A DNA stretch of 63,662 bases from JAGXLC01 sp964585385 (lineage in GTDB: Bacteria; Bacteroidota; Bacteroidia; Bacteroidales; UBA12077), in assembly GCA_964585385.1 (NCBI GenBank), contig CAZPDP010000018.1:1-63662 (forward strand), in the 5' to 3' direction. The notes under the pieces were generated by a model that was not told where the DNA came from, did not search any database, and saw only the letters and a list, made by a program, of their open reading frames with translations. The translations under genes and the position numbers were made by a program. Positions 9,336 to 18,432 of the stretch are shown one piece after another. The first letter of the stretch is position 1. Every line of letters starts with the position of its first letter.

Positions 9336-9369
9336 TAGCTCAAAAAATATACACTAAAGTATTGATATT

Positions 9370-10008
9370 ATGGAAAGCAAACTTCAGGAACTCACCAACA
9401 AACTCTATCAGGAAGGTGTAGATAAGGCCAATCAGGAAGCTAACAAGATTTTGGAAGATGCAAAAAAGGAGGCCGAAAAAACAAAAAATGATGCTCAAAA
9501 AGAGGCGGAGGAGATCATCAATAACGCCAAACAAGAGGCTGAAGATCTAAAGAAAAATGCCAAATCTGAAATTAACCTGGCAGCAAAACAAACCCTGCGT
9601 GAAGTTAAAAAACAGATCACGGAAATGGTTACTGCAAAAGTCATCAAAGAGCCGGTGAAAAAATCTATGGATGACACTGAATTCGTTAAGAAAATTATAG
9701 AAACAATCATCAAAAACTGGGATCCACAATCGGGCCAGGTAGCCGATATCAGTGTTACTGTACCGGAAAATATGCAAAAAGAACTGCAGGAGTACCTGGA
9801 AAATAAAGCAGCCAAGGAACTCAATGCAGAGATTCAGGTGCAGGTTTCCGACAAGATGAAAGGCGGATTTTCTATCGGCCCTGCTGATGGTTCATATAAG
9901 ATCAGCTTCTCAGAAAAAGATTTTGAAAATTTCTTCAAAGCTTACCTACGACCTCGTACAGCAGAAATGCTATTTGATGAAGAAACAAAAGAGAATGAAA
10001 ACAAGTAA
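9370..10008 (+). CDS. ntpE: V/A-type ATPase subunit E (peripheral stalk)
   Basis: Stator subunit that ties the catalytic A3B3 head to the membrane subunit I. Residues 1-85 form a long Lys/Glu/Ala coiled coil (EDAKKEAEKTKNDAQKEAEE), and the C-terminal half is a compact alpha/beta domain ending near FFKAYLRPRTAEMLF. The length of 212 residues fits subunit E. It opens a seven-gene operon and its end overlaps the DUF2764 gene by 14 nt. No separate subunit G/H gene, the usual coiled-coil partner, is present here. Confidence 0.92.
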   Translation: MESKLQELTNKLYQEGVDKANQEANKILEDAKKEAEKTKNDAQKEAEEIINNAKQEAEDLKKNAKSEINLAAKQTLREVKKQITEMVTAKVIKEPVKKSMDDTEFVKKIIETIIKNWDPQSGQVADISVTVPENMQKELQEYLENKAAKELNAEIQVQVSDKMKGGFSIGPADGSYKISFSEKDFENFFKAYLRPRTAEMLFDEETKENENK

Positions 10009-10861
10009 TTTATTCAGAAAATATTATCATTGTCTGATTGCAGGTTTACCTGATATTTTCCTGGATGAAACGGAACTCAACTTTTCATTGCAGGATTTTA
10101 AACAAAACCTCAAAGACGAGCTATACCCACAGGATTACGAGCTCGCAAAGGTTTTGTTCCTGCCTTATGACAATAAAAACCTGCTGAATTTTCTTCAGGA
10201 AAAATATAACGAGTTTGATAAACTGGGCAATTTTACCTCAGAAATCCTCGAAAGAGAACTGGACCCTGAAGAGAAGCTAAGTGTACTCCCCGATTATATG
10301 TACCGCTTTATTGACCTTTACAGGGAAGAAAAGGATAACCGGTCATTAAAACAATGGGAGAATGAACTAACCGGAATGTATTTTCAATACGTTCTGAATT
10401 CCTCAAACCAATTCATACACGACTGGTTTACTTTTGAACTGAATGTCACCAACCTTTTAGTTGGGATTAATTGCCGGAAATTTGACAAAGACCCCGAAAA
10501 TGAGCTTATTGGCAACAACTTTGTTACCGAAGCCATTAAAAGAAGCAGCGCTAAGGATTTCGGCCTGGAAACTGAGCTGGAATATGCAGGTGAAATAATT
10601 CAGATTGCTGAAAAGGATAACCTGCTGAACAGAGAAAAAAGCCTGGATCAGTTCAAATGGGATAAATTAAACGAATTCACGCTTTTCCATTATTTTTCAA
10701 TCGAGGTGGTGCTGGCATATATCTTAAAACTGAATATGATATACAGATGGATGAGTCTGGATGAAAAGACCGGAAGAAAGATGTTTGAAAAGTTAATTGA
10801 CGAATTAAAAGATAGTTTTGAATTTTCAAAAGACTTCATAATCAATGAGCAAAAAAGATAA
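9995..10861 (+). CDS. DUF2764 protein, probable subunit C-like part of the V-ATPase
   Basis: A 288-residue, mainly helical protein with the DUF2764 opening YYHCLIAGLPDIFLDE. In Chlamydia and Bacteroidota V-ATPase operons this gene sits between E and A, where other organisms have C (the socket joining the rotor shaft to the K ring). A C-like role is an inference from position and the lack of a recognisable C gene. The reading frame is open back to 9887, but ATG 9995 gives the family start (MKTSNLFRKYY) and a normal 14-nt overlap with subunit E. It overlaps subunit A by 17 nt. Confidence 0.85.
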   Translation: MKTSNLFRKYYHCLIAGLPDIFLDETELNFSLQDFKQNLKDELYPQDYELAKVLFLPYDNKNLLNFLQEKYNEFDKLGNFTSEILERELDPEEKLSVLPDYMYRFIDLYREEKDNRSLKQWENELTGMYFQYVLNSSNQFIHDWFTFELNVTNLLVGINCRKFDKDPENELIGNNFVTEAIKRSSAKDFGLETELEYAGEIIQIAEKDNLLNREKSLDQFKWDKLNEFTLFHYFSIEVVLAYILKLNMIYRWMSLDEKTGRKMFEKLIDELKDSFEFSKDFIINEQKR

Positions 10862-12617
10862 TATTACAAGAGGAACAATTACCGGTATCATTGCCAACCT
10901 GGTTATGGTTGAGGCAGACGGACCGGTACAACAAAACGAGATTTGCTATATCGACCAAGCCGACAGCAAATTAATGTCCGAGATTATTAAAGTCCTCGGA
11001 ACGACTGCCTACATACAGGTTTTTGAAAGCACCCGTGGCGTCAAAGTAGGAGACACTGTAGAATTTGTAGGACACATGCTGGAAGTTAATCTCGGTCCTG
11101 GTATCCTGTCCAGAAACTATGACGGTTTGCAGAACGACCTCGACCAGATGGAAGGGATCTTCCTGAAACGAGGTGAGCAGACAGAAGCGCTTGACCCCGA
11201 TAAAGAATGGGAGTTTACACCCATTGCTAAAGAAGGAAATACTGTATCGGCAGGAGACTGGCTGGGTGAAGTAACCGAAAACTGGCTGCCTCACAAAATC
11301 ATGGTGCCTTTCAAGATGACAGACAAGTACACCATTAAGTCTGTTGCTGAAAAAGGAAATTATAAGGTTCACGATACCATTGCCACCGTTACTGATGAAG
11401 AAGGAAATGAAATAAAACTGACAATGGTTCAGCAATGGCCGGTTAAGGTACCTATCAAGGCGTACAAAGAAAAACCAAGACCTTTCAAGATGCTGGAAAC
11501 GGGTATCCGTACCATTGATACGTTAAACCCTATGGCGGAAGGCGGAACCGGATTTATTCCCGGGCCTTTTGGTAGTGGTAAAACAGTTCTTCAGCACGCC
11601 CTCTCAAAGCAGGCAGAAGCGGACATGATTATCATGGCGGCCTGCGGTGAACGTGCCAACGAGGTGGTCGAGATATTTACCGAATTCCCTGAACTGGAAG
11701 ACCCCAGAACAGGCAGAAAACTCATGGAAAGAACCACCATTATCGCGAATACCTCAAACATGCCGGTTGCCGCGCGTGAAGCTTCTGTGTATACTGCCAT
11801 GACACTGGCTGAATACTACAGAGCAATGGGCTTAAAAATATTGTTGCTTGCAGACTCCACGTCAAGATGGGCTCAGGCCCTCAGAGAGATGTCAAACCGT
11901 ATGGAGGAACTCCCCGGACCTGATGCATACCCGATGGACCTGACTGCAATTATCGCTAACTTCTACTCGAGAGCGGGATATGTTTACCTTAATAATGATA
12001 AAACAGGTTCTATTACCTTTATCGGGACGGTATCACCAGCCGGTGGTAACCTGAAAGAACCAGTTACAGAGGCAACCAAAAAGGCGGCTCGATGTTTCTA
12101 TGCACTTTCCCAGGACAGAGCAGACAGCAAACGCTACCCTGCGGTAGACCCGATAGACAGTTATTCAAAATACCTGGAATATCCTGAGGTAGAAGATTAC
12201 CTGAAAAAACACATCGATGAAGAATGGCCTGCTCACATACAGTTGCTGAAAGATGCCATGCTCCGGGGACGTGAAGCGTCAGAGCAGATTAACATTCTGG
12301 GGGACGATGGCGTACCGGTGGATTACCACATTACATTCTGGAAATCTGAGGTGTTTGACTTCGTCGTACTTCAGCAGGATGCTTTTGATGCCATCGACCA
12401 GCAGTCATCCATCGAACGACAAAAATATATGTTGGATACAGTTCTGAAAGTATATCATACTGAATTCGATTTTGAACACTTTGAAGAAGTCAACGAGTAT
12501 TTTAAACGAGTTATTGACGTGTTGAGACAGATGAACTATTCGGAATTTAAGTCAGACAAATTCCATCAGTATGAAAAAGATTTAGAACAAATTATTGAAG
12601 AAAGAAAGGCTAAATAA
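10845..12617 (+). CDS. ntpA: V/A-type ATPase catalytic subunit A
   Basis: Nucleotide-hydrolysing subunit of the V1 head. The P-loop GPFGSGKT is at residues 240-247. The non-homologous bulge region characteristic of A subunits (absent from F-beta) spans about residues 110-195. The segments MAACGERANEVVE, ADSTSRWAQALRE and the GSITFIGTVSPAGG loop are conserved. The length of 590 residues is normal. Its stop overlaps the B-subunit start as TAATG, which implies translational coupling. Direction of work (synthase or pump) cannot be read from sequence. Confidence 0.98.
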   Translation: MSKKDNITRGTITGIIANLVMVEADGPVQQNEICYIDQADSKLMSEIIKVLGTTAYIQVFESTRGVKVGDTVEFVGHMLEVNLGPGILSRNYDGLQNDLDQMEGIFLKRGEQTEALDPDKEWEFTPIAKEGNTVSAGDWLGEVTENWLPHKIMVPFKMTDKYTIKSVAEKGNYKVHDTIATVTDEEGNEIKLTMVQQWPVKVPIKAYKEKPRPFKMLETGIRTIDTLNPMAEGGTGFIPGPFGSGKTVLQHALSKQAEADMIIMAACGERANEVVEIFTEFPELEDPRTGRKLMERTTIIANTSNMPVAAREASVYTAMTLAEYYRAMGLKILLLADSTSRWAQALREMSNRMEELPGPDAYPMDLTAIIANFYSRAGYVYLNNDKTGSITFIGTVSPAGGNLKEPVTEATKKAARCFYALSQDRADSKRYPAVDPIDSYSKYLEYPEVEDYLKKHIDEEWPAHIQLLKDAMLRGREASEQINILGDDGVPVDYHITFWKSEVFDFVVLQQDAFDAIDQQSSIERQKYMLDTVLKVYHTEFDFEHFEEVNEYFKRVIDVLRQMNYSEFKSDKFHQYEKDLEQIIEERKAK

Positions 12618-13945
12618 TGGAAACACAAGCATTTCAAAAAGTCTATACAAAGATAGAGCAGATTACCAAAGCGACTATTTCGTTGAAAGCGGAAGGCGTT
12701 GGTAACGAAGAAATTGCTCTTGTTAACGGCAAACTGGCCCAGGTGGTAAAAATCCTTGGTGATGAAGTAACCTTACAGGTTTTTGGTGGAACAGAAGGTA
12801 TTCCCACAAATGCCGAAGTAATTTTCTTTGGACGAACAACTAATTTAAAAGTTGGTGATGAGCTTGCCGGTCGATTCTTTAACGCCTACGGCGAGCCTAT
12901 CGACGGAGGACCCGAAGTAGAGGGTAAAGAGCAGGAAATTGGTGGGCCAACCGTGAATCCTGTACGTAGACTTCAACCCTCTGAATTTATCCCGACTGGT
13001 ATTGCAGGTATCGACCTGAACAACGCGTTGGTTACCGGTCAGAAAATTCCTTTCTTTGCCGATCCGGATCAGCCATACAACCAGGTGATGTCAATGGTGG
13101 CACTGAGAGCACAAGCTGACAAGATTGTCCTGGGCGGTATGGGTCTGACAAACGACGATTACCTTTATTATAAAAATGTTTTCGACAACGCGGGTGCACT
13201 GGACCGGATTGTCAGCTTCGTGAATACTACGGAAGACCCTTCCGTTGAGCGACTGCTTGTTCCGGATATGTGCCTGACAGCTGCTGAACACTTTGCTGTT
13301 GAAAAGAACCAGAAAGTGCTTGTTCTGCTTACAGACATGACATTGTATGCCGACGCGTTGAGTATTGTTTCCAACAGGATGGATCAGATCCCCTCCAAAG
13401 ACAGTATGCCGGGCTCATTATACAGTGATCTTGCGAAAATATACGAAAAAGCGGTACAGTTCCCTGAAGGGGGTTCAATTACCATTGTAGCAGTAACTAC
13501 ACTTTCAGGCGGGGACATTACACACGCCATACCTGATAACACTGGTTATATTACCGAAGGTCAGTTGTTCCTGAGAAAGGACACCGACGTGGGTAAGGTT
13601 ATTGTTGACCCGTTCCGTAGTTTGTCACGTCTCAAGCAGCTTGTCATAGGTAAGAAGACAAGGGAAGATCATCCACAGGTGATGAACGCAGCCATTCGTC
13701 TTTTTGCTGACGCTGCCAACGCGAAAACCAAGCTTGAGAATGGTTTCGACCTCACAGACTATGATGAGCGTGCCCTCGAGTTTGCTAAAGATTATTCCGA
13801 AAAATTACTGGCTATCGACATTAATATTGAAGTGAACGAAATGCTTGATACAGCATGGAGGTTATTCGATAAGCACTTCAAGAAATCAGAGGTGAGTGTG
13901 AAGAACGAGCTGATTGAGAAATACTGGCCAAAAGATAGCGAATAA
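12617..13945 (+). CDS. ntpB: V/A-type ATPase subunit B
   Basis: Non-catalytic partner of subunit A in the A3B3 head. It aligns with B subunits by GNEEIALVNGKLAQVV at the N-terminus, GRFFNAYGEPIDGGPE, and the LTDMTLYADALSIVSNRMDQIPSKDSMPG region. As expected for B it lacks a Walker A loop; the equivalent place reads IPFFADPDQPYNQ. At 442 residues it has family length. It is the fourth gene of the operon and is 11 nt before subunit D. Confidence 0.97.
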   Translation: METQAFQKVYTKIEQITKATISLKAEGVGNEEIALVNGKLAQVVKILGDEVTLQVFGGTEGIPTNAEVIFFGRTTNLKVGDELAGRFFNAYGEPIDGGPEVEGKEQEIGGPTVNPVRRLQPSEFIPTGIAGIDLNNALVTGQKIPFFADPDQPYNQVMSMVALRAQADKIVLGGMGLTNDDYLYYKNVFDNAGALDRIVSFVNTTEDPSVERLLVPDMCLTAAEHFAVEKNQKVLVLLTDMTLYADALSIVSNRMDQIPSKDSMPGSLYSDLAKIYEKAVQFPEGGSITIVAVTTLSGGDITHAIPDNTGYITEGQLFLRKDTDVGKVIVDPFRSLSRLKQLVIGKKTREDHPQVMNAAIRLFADAANAKTKLENGFDLTDYDERALEFAKDYSEKLLAIDINIEVNEMLDTAWRLFDKHFKKSEVSVKNELIEKYWPKDSE

Positions 13946-13956
13946 AATGAATTCTT

Positions 13957-14550
13957 ATGTCTGTTAAGTTTCAATTCAATAAAATATCACAGCAAAGGCT
14001 TAAAAAGCAGCTTAATATACGTCTAAGGGCCCTTCCAACCCTGCAGAGTAAAGAGGCTGCCCTGCGTGTTGAGGTGAAAAAGGCGAAAGACAAGATGGCC
14101 GAACTCGATAAAGAGCTGAATAAGCAGTTGGATGAGTATTCCAACGTAATGCGGCTCTGGACTGAGTTTGAGGATGATCTTGTGACCGTAAAGGAAGTTA
14201 AACTATCTTCTAAAAAGATTGCCGGAACCAAGACACCTGTGCTGGATGATGTGGTATTTGATATAAAAGACTTCAGCCTTTTTAACAAACCAGGCTGGTT
14301 TTTGAAAGGTGTTACTCTACTGGAGTCGCTTTCAAAGATTGCTATCGAAAAAGAGGTCTATCGAAAGAAAATGGAGTTGCTGGAATATGCAAGAAAGAAA
14401 ACCACACAGAAGGTTAACCTGTATGAAAAGGTGCAGATTCCGGAATATCAGAATGCAATTTTAAAGATCAAGCGGTTTTTAGAAGACCAGGAGAACCTTT
14501 CAAAGGCTTCACAGAAAATAGTTAAAAAACGTCATGAACAAAATCAATAG
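13957..14550 (+). CDS. ntpD: V/A-type ATPase subunit D (central shaft)
   Basis: Rotor shaft subunit, the counterpart of F-gamma, forming a long antiparallel coiled coil through the A3B3 head. The N-terminus (KFQFNKISQQRLKKQLNIRLRALPTLQSKEAALR) and the C-terminal helix (KVNLYEKVQIPEYQNAILKIKRFLEDQE) carry the family pattern. The length is 197 residues. The usual shaft partner, subunit F, has no gene in this operon, as in Chlamydia-type clusters. It is followed by a strong ribosome binding sequence (AGGGAGGCTG) before subunit I. Confidence 0.95.
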   Translation: MSVKFQFNKISQQRLKKQLNIRLRALPTLQSKEAALRVEVKKAKDKMAELDKELNKQLDEYSNVMRLWTEFEDDLVTVKEVKLSSKKIAGTKTPVLDDVVFDIKDFSLFNKPGWFLKGVTLLESLSKIAIEKEVYRKKMELLEYARKKTTQKVNLYEKVQIPEYQNAILKIKRFLEDQENLSKASQKIVKKRHEQNQ

Positions 14551-14562
14551 GGAGGCTGAGTA

Positions 14563-16362
14563 ATGATTACTCCAATGATACGATATTCCTTTCTTATTTA
14601 TCATAAGGAATACCATGCATTTTTAGAAAAGCTGCAGGATGTTGGCGTTCTTCATATAGCCGAAAAGGCAACAGAGTATGACGAAAGTACAAGAGAGGCG
14701 CTTGAAGAAATAAAGAAAATCAATGACACTCTTCATTTTTTGAAAAAACGAAATCAGAAAGAGGAACCTGTTGAGGATGGAACGGACGCAAATCAGATTG
14801 TTGAAGATATCAAAGCCAGAAAAGAGGAAATTGATACTATAGAGCAGGAACTTGCAACACTTAGGAAAGAGATTGACAAAGCCGGGCCATGGGGTGATTA
14901 TACCGATGATATGAAAGAGAAATTCAATCATCTCAATTTGAAACCCCGTTTCTTTATATGCAACGAAAAGCGTTTTGATACGGATTGGGAAAACCAGTAC
15001 TACCTTCAGCCAATAAACAAAATAAGTGGTAATTTATATTTTGTAATATTACAGGAAGAAGGACAGGAGATTGATATCGACGCTGAAGAAGTAAAACTGC
15101 CGGAGAAACCTTACTCTTTACTGGATAAGGAATACGATGATAAAGAGAAGAGAATTAAGGAAATCAACAAGCTTTTTGATGAGTATGCTGTAAAATACCA
15201 GGAACTGCTAAGGAAAGAGCGCAAGAGACTCCAGGAAAATACGGAGTTTAACCAGGCGCTCAATCATACAGAAAAGCAGGCAGAAGAAAAAGTTATGCTT
15301 CTTGAAGGGTGGGTTCCCGATACAAAAGAAAAGCAGCTTATTGATTTACTGGAAAAAGAAGATGTTCTTTATCTGAAGGAGGAAGTTAAAAACGAAGATC
15401 CTTCGGAAGTGCCCATTTTGCTTAAAAACAACAAGTTTGCAAAAGTTTATCAACCCCTGCAGGATCTGTTTTCTTTGCCTCATTACAGGGAAATTGATCT
15501 GACCCCATTTTTTGCCCCGTTTTTTATGCTGTTCTTCGGATTTTGCCTTGGTGATGCCGGTTATGGCATTGCTATTTTGCTTGCCGTGACCATTTTTAAG
15601 CATACCAAAGCAAAACCTTCTATGAAGATATATTTAACCATGGCTCAGTATCTTGGATTGGCCACTGTTGTGATGGGTGCCGTTGGAGGGACAGTATTCG
15701 GAATCAACCTCACTAAGGCCGATTACATGAAAGATATGCAGGAGTTGTTCCTTCAGCCGCAGGAATTGTTTAATCTTTCTGTTGTGCTTGGAATGATACA
15801 AATTCTTTTCGGTATGGCTATTAAGGCAGCAAACTACTGGAGAAAGCAGGGTTTTGTTTATGCCTTGTCCACACTCGGCTGGATGCTGTTGATTATTAGT
15901 TCAATCATATTCGTCGGGGGTGACGAAGCAGGAATTCTTCCCATGGAAAAATTTAAGAACGTATACTACGGATTTCTCGGTCTTAGTGGTGTTTTCATAT
16001 TCTTTTTCAGCGACCCGAAAATCAATGTTTTTGCGAGGGTCGGGAAAGGTGTCTGGGATGCCTACAACATGGTAACCGGAGTATTTGGTGACTTATTATC
16101 ATACATTCGTCTGTTTGCGATAGGTATTTCTACAGCCATTCTTGGATTTGTGGTTAATGAGATTGCAATCACAGGGAGTCATATACCTTATGCCGGGCCT
16201 TTAGTATTTGTAATTATCCTGGTAATTGGTCATACAGGCAATTTGTTAATATCCTCACTGGGATCATTCGTACATCCCATGCGTCTGATATTTGTTGAAT
16301 TTTATAAAAACGCCGGATTTGAAGGCGGAGGTAAACGTTACAAACCATTTTCAAAACAATAA
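14563..16362 (+). CDS. ntpI: V/A-type ATPase subunit I (membrane stator, a-subunit homologue)
   Basis: Two-part stator protein. Residues 1-310 are a soluble coiled-coil arm that would meet subunit E, and residues 310-590 hold seven or eight membrane segments. The ion-path arginine is expected in the conserved helix DLLSYIRLFAIGISTAILGF, and this stretch is intact. A second landmark is the GDAGYGIAILLA turn after the first membrane helix. The length of 599 residues is at the shorter end of the family. Together with K it forms the ion channel; coupling-ion choice is discussed under K. Confidence 0.95.
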   Translation: MITPMIRYSFLIYHKEYHAFLEKLQDVGVLHIAEKATEYDESTREALEEIKKINDTLHFLKKRNQKEEPVEDGTDANQIVEDIKARKEEIDTIEQELATLRKEIDKAGPWGDYTDDMKEKFNHLNLKPRFFICNEKRFDTDWENQYYLQPINKISGNLYFVILQEEGQEIDIDAEEVKLPEKPYSLLDKEYDDKEKRIKEINKLFDEYAVKYQELLRKERKRLQENTEFNQALNHTEKQAEEKVMLLEGWVPDTKEKQLIDLLEKEDVLYLKEEVKNEDPSEVPILLKNNKFAKVYQPLQDLFSLPHYREIDLTPFFAPFFMLFFGFCLGDAGYGIAILLAVTIFKHTKAKPSMKIYLTMAQYLGLATVVMGAVGGTVFGINLTKADYMKDMQELFLQPQELFNLSVVLGMIQILFGMAIKAANYWRKQGFVYALSTLGWMLLIISSIIFVGGDEAGILPMEKFKNVYYGFLGLSGVFIFFFSDPKINVFARVGKGVWDAYNMVTGVFGDLLSYIRLFAIGISTAILGFVVNEIAITGSHIPYAGPLVFVIILVIGHTGNLLISSLGSFVHPMRLIFVEFYKNAGFEGGGKRYKPFSKQ

Positions 16363-16406
16363 AACAAAAATAAGAAGTTAAATTTTTAAAAAAGGAGAAA
16401 TAAATT

Positions 16407-16865
16407 ATGAATGCACCTATTATTCTAGCGTATGCCGGATTAGCGATAATGGTACTTTTCTCAGGAATTGGTAGTGCTATTGGTGTTTCTATGGGAGGTA
16501 ATGCAACAATTGGAGCTCTGAAAAAGAGAGACGATGCTTTTGGTAGTTACATGCTATTAAGCGCTTTGCCAGGTACTCAGGGTCTCTACGGTTTTGCAGG
16601 CTTCTTTATTATAAACAACCAGATGCCGAATCTAATTGAAGGTATGGCAATGTTCCAGGGTGTAGCAATTCTTGCAGCCGGTATTGCTCTTGGTTTTGTT
16701 GGCCTGTGGTCAGCCATGCGGCAGGGTACTGTAACTTCAAACGGTATTGCAGCTATCGGATCAGGACATGATGTGTTTGGCAACACAATGATCCTTGCCG
16801 TATTCCCTGAATTGTATGCTATTATTGCTTTTGCTGCTACATTCTTGATTAGTACGCAATTATAA
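16407..16865 (+). CDS. ntpK: V/A-type ATPase subunit K, Na+-type rotor ring protein
   Basis: Rotor-ring proteolipid of 152 residues with four membrane helices, i.e. two fused hairpins, and one ion site per protein. Compared by eye with Enterococcus hirae NtpK, whose Na+ is held by L61, T64, Q65, Q110 and E139, this protein has L54, T57 and Q58 (in LPGTQGLYGF), Q106 (in MRQGTV) and E135 (in FPELYAI). All five positions match, so Na+ coupling is predicted. It is the last gene of the operon, preceded by a good ribosome binding site (AAAGGAGAAA) and followed by a terminator. Confidence 0.96.
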   Translation: MNAPIILAYAGLAIMVLFSGIGSAIGVSMGGNATIGALKKRDDAFGSYMLLSALPGTQGLYGFAGFFIINNQMPNLIEGMAMFQGVAILAAGIALGFVGLWSAMRQGTVTSNGIAAIGSGHDVFGNTMILAVFPELYAIIAFAATFLISTQL

Positions 16866-16923
16866 TCAACAGGATTGAATTTCTTTTGATTATACAGGAC
16901 TTTTAAGAATTATGATTCTTATC

Positions 16924-16958
16924 AAAGACGGTGTTGATTTAAATCACCGTCTTTTTTT
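16924..16958 (+). terminator. Strong terminator closing the V-ATPase operon
   Basis: AAAGACGGTG at 16924-16933 is perfectly inverted as CACCGTCTTT at 16945-16954, and the T-run continues to 16958. It separates ntpK from atpB. Confidence 0.9.
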
Positions 16959-16991
16959 ATCTGATTTAGAATAATGTGCCGTAAAAATGTA

Positions 16992-16999
16992 TAAATTTG
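16992..16999 (+). promoter_or_regulatory. Candidate -7 element for atpBEFHAG
   Basis: TAAATTTG matches TAnnTTTG. It overlaps an upstream in-frame ATG (16987) of atpB, so transcription would start downstream of that ATG. This argues for translation from ATG 17023. No TTG is seen at the -33 spacing. Confidence 0.5.
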
Positions 17000-17022
17000 T
17001 TCAGAGGTCCAATTTTTCTCTT

Positions 17023-18132
17023 ATGAATCATAATTCCGGCAAATACTTACGGTATCTTTCTTTTTTATTGGTTTTCTCCTTCTTTACGAACCTTTCTTAT
17101 GCAAAGAATGATAAAACGGAAAACCATAATGAAGCCAATTCTCATCACGAGACAGAAAAGATTGATCCCGGCGAAATAATTATTGACCATGTTGTGGATC
17201 AATATAGCTGGCATATTGCCACCATCGGAGAAACTCATATAAGCATTCCTCTGCCCGTGATTCTTTATAGTCAGGATCGCGGTTTTTTTTGCTTTATGTC
17301 GAGTAAGTTTAACCACGGACATGATACCTATAAACAATTTAAAATCGCAGAGAAAGGGGACAATAAAGGAAAGATCGTAGAAATTGATGAGGCCGGTAAT
17401 GTGAATGATAAAATGCTATTGGATTTTTCAGTTACTAAAATTGTTGTGGGTGTATTCTTTAGCATCATTCTGTTGGTTTTTATTTTTGTGAAAGTTGCCC
17501 ATTATTATAAAAAAAGAAGCAATCAACCCCCTAAAGGGATACAGTCCCTGCTGGAGCCGCTAATTTTATTTGTCAGGGATGACATAGCACGAGGAAATAT
17601 TGGTGAAAAATACGAACGGTTTACTCCTTTTTTGTTAACCATCTTTTTCTTTATATTTTTCAACAACCTTCTTGGGTTAATTCCTATTTTTCCTGCAGGC
17701 GCCAATGTAACAGGCAATATTACCGTAACAGGTTCGCTTGCTTTATTTACCCTTTTAATGATCTTTCTCAGGGGAAATAAAAGTTATTGGAAAGAGATTT
17801 TTAATACAACAGGCATTCCCTGGTGGCTTAAGTTTCCCATTCCGCTGATTCCTGTTATCGAACTGGTAGGTATATTCATCAAACCCTTTGTTTTGATGGT
17901 GCGTCTTTTTGCGAATATTTCGGCAGGGCATATTGTAATTTTGGGTTTTTTCTCATTGATTTTTATCTTTGGTAATCTGGACGTTTCAGCAGGATATGGA
18001 ATTTCTGTATTTTCTGTTTTGTTTGGTGTTTTTATTTCTATATTGGAATTGTTGGTTGCATTTATCCAGGCTTATGTTTTCACCATGTTATCAGCAATCT
18101 ATTTTGGGATGGCTGTAGGAGAAGGACATTAG
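17023..18132 (+). CDS. atpB: F-type ATP synthase subunit a
   Basis: Membrane stator subunit forming the two half-channels next to the c-ring. The N-terminus has a signal-like hydrophobic segment (YLSFLLVFSFFTNLSYA) followed by a long His/Glu-rich periplasmic stretch, an extension usual in Bacteroidota. The core has the membrane helices, with the essential arginine in FVLMVRLFANISAGH (R294 when counted from ATG 17023). The frame is open from ATG 16987, but a promoter-like TAAATTTG overlaps those codons and the first residues there are not family-like, so I prefer 17023 (369 residues). It opens the main F-ATPase gene run. Confidence 0.95.
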   Translation: MNHNSGKYLRYLSFLLVFSFFTNLSYAKNDKTENHNEANSHHETEKIDPGEIIIDHVVDQYSWHIATIGETHISIPLPVILYSQDRGFFCFMSSKFNHGHDTYKQFKIAEKGDNKGKIVEIDEAGNVNDKMLLDFSVTKIVVGVFFSIILLVFIFVKVAHYYKKRSNQPPKGIQSLLEPLILFVRDDIARGNIGEKYERFTPFLLTIFFFIFFNNLLGLIPIFPAGANVTGNITVTGSLALFTLLMIFLRGNKSYWKEIFNTTGIPWWLKFPIPLIPVIELVGIFIKPFVLMVRLFANISAGHIVILGFFSLIFIFGNLDVSAGYGISVFSVLFGVFISILELLVAFIQAYVFTMLSAIYFGMAVGEGH

Positions 18133-18168
18133 CCGGTCAGTTATTGTATAAATTTAAACTTTTATTTT

Positions 18169-18426
18169 ATGGTCACATTAACAGTATTATTACAAGCAGC
18201 TACAGCAGTAGCTATCTCTAAGGTAGGCGCCGTTATTGGAGCTGCAATTGCTGCCATTTCTGCAGCTTATGGTATCGGTAAAATTGGTTCCAATGCTATG
18301 GAATCTATAGCCAGGCAACCCGAAGCCGCGGGCGATATTCGTTCCAATATGATTGTTTCGGCAGCCCTTATTGAAGGGGTAGCTTTCTTTGCTATTGTAG
18401 TTTGTTTTGTTAGCCTGTTTGTCTAA
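18169..18426 (+). CDS. atpE: F-type ATP synthase subunit c, H+-type
   Basis: Rotor-ring subunit, a two-helix hairpin of 85 residues with the polar loop ARQPEAAGD. The ion-binding carboxylate is E69 in ALIEGVAFF. Aligned by eye to the Na+-binding c subunit of Ilyobacter, the residues that ligate Na+ there (Q32, S66, T67, Y70) are Ile, Gly, Val and Phe here, so this ring should carry protons. The helix-1 glycine pattern is reduced to GIGKIGS. A strong stem-loop directly follows the gene. Confidence 0.97.
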   Translation: MVTLTVLLQAATAVAISKVGAVIGAAIAAISAAYGIGKIGSNAMESIARQPEAAGDIRSNMIVSAALIEGVAFFAIVVCFVSLFV

Positions 18427-18432
18427 AATGCT

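Noticed and set aside
18169..18426. Possible Na+ specificity of the F-type c ring
   Set aside because: The residues after E69 are Gly-Val rather than Ser-Thr, and the Gln32 position is Ile; the Na+ signature is absent.
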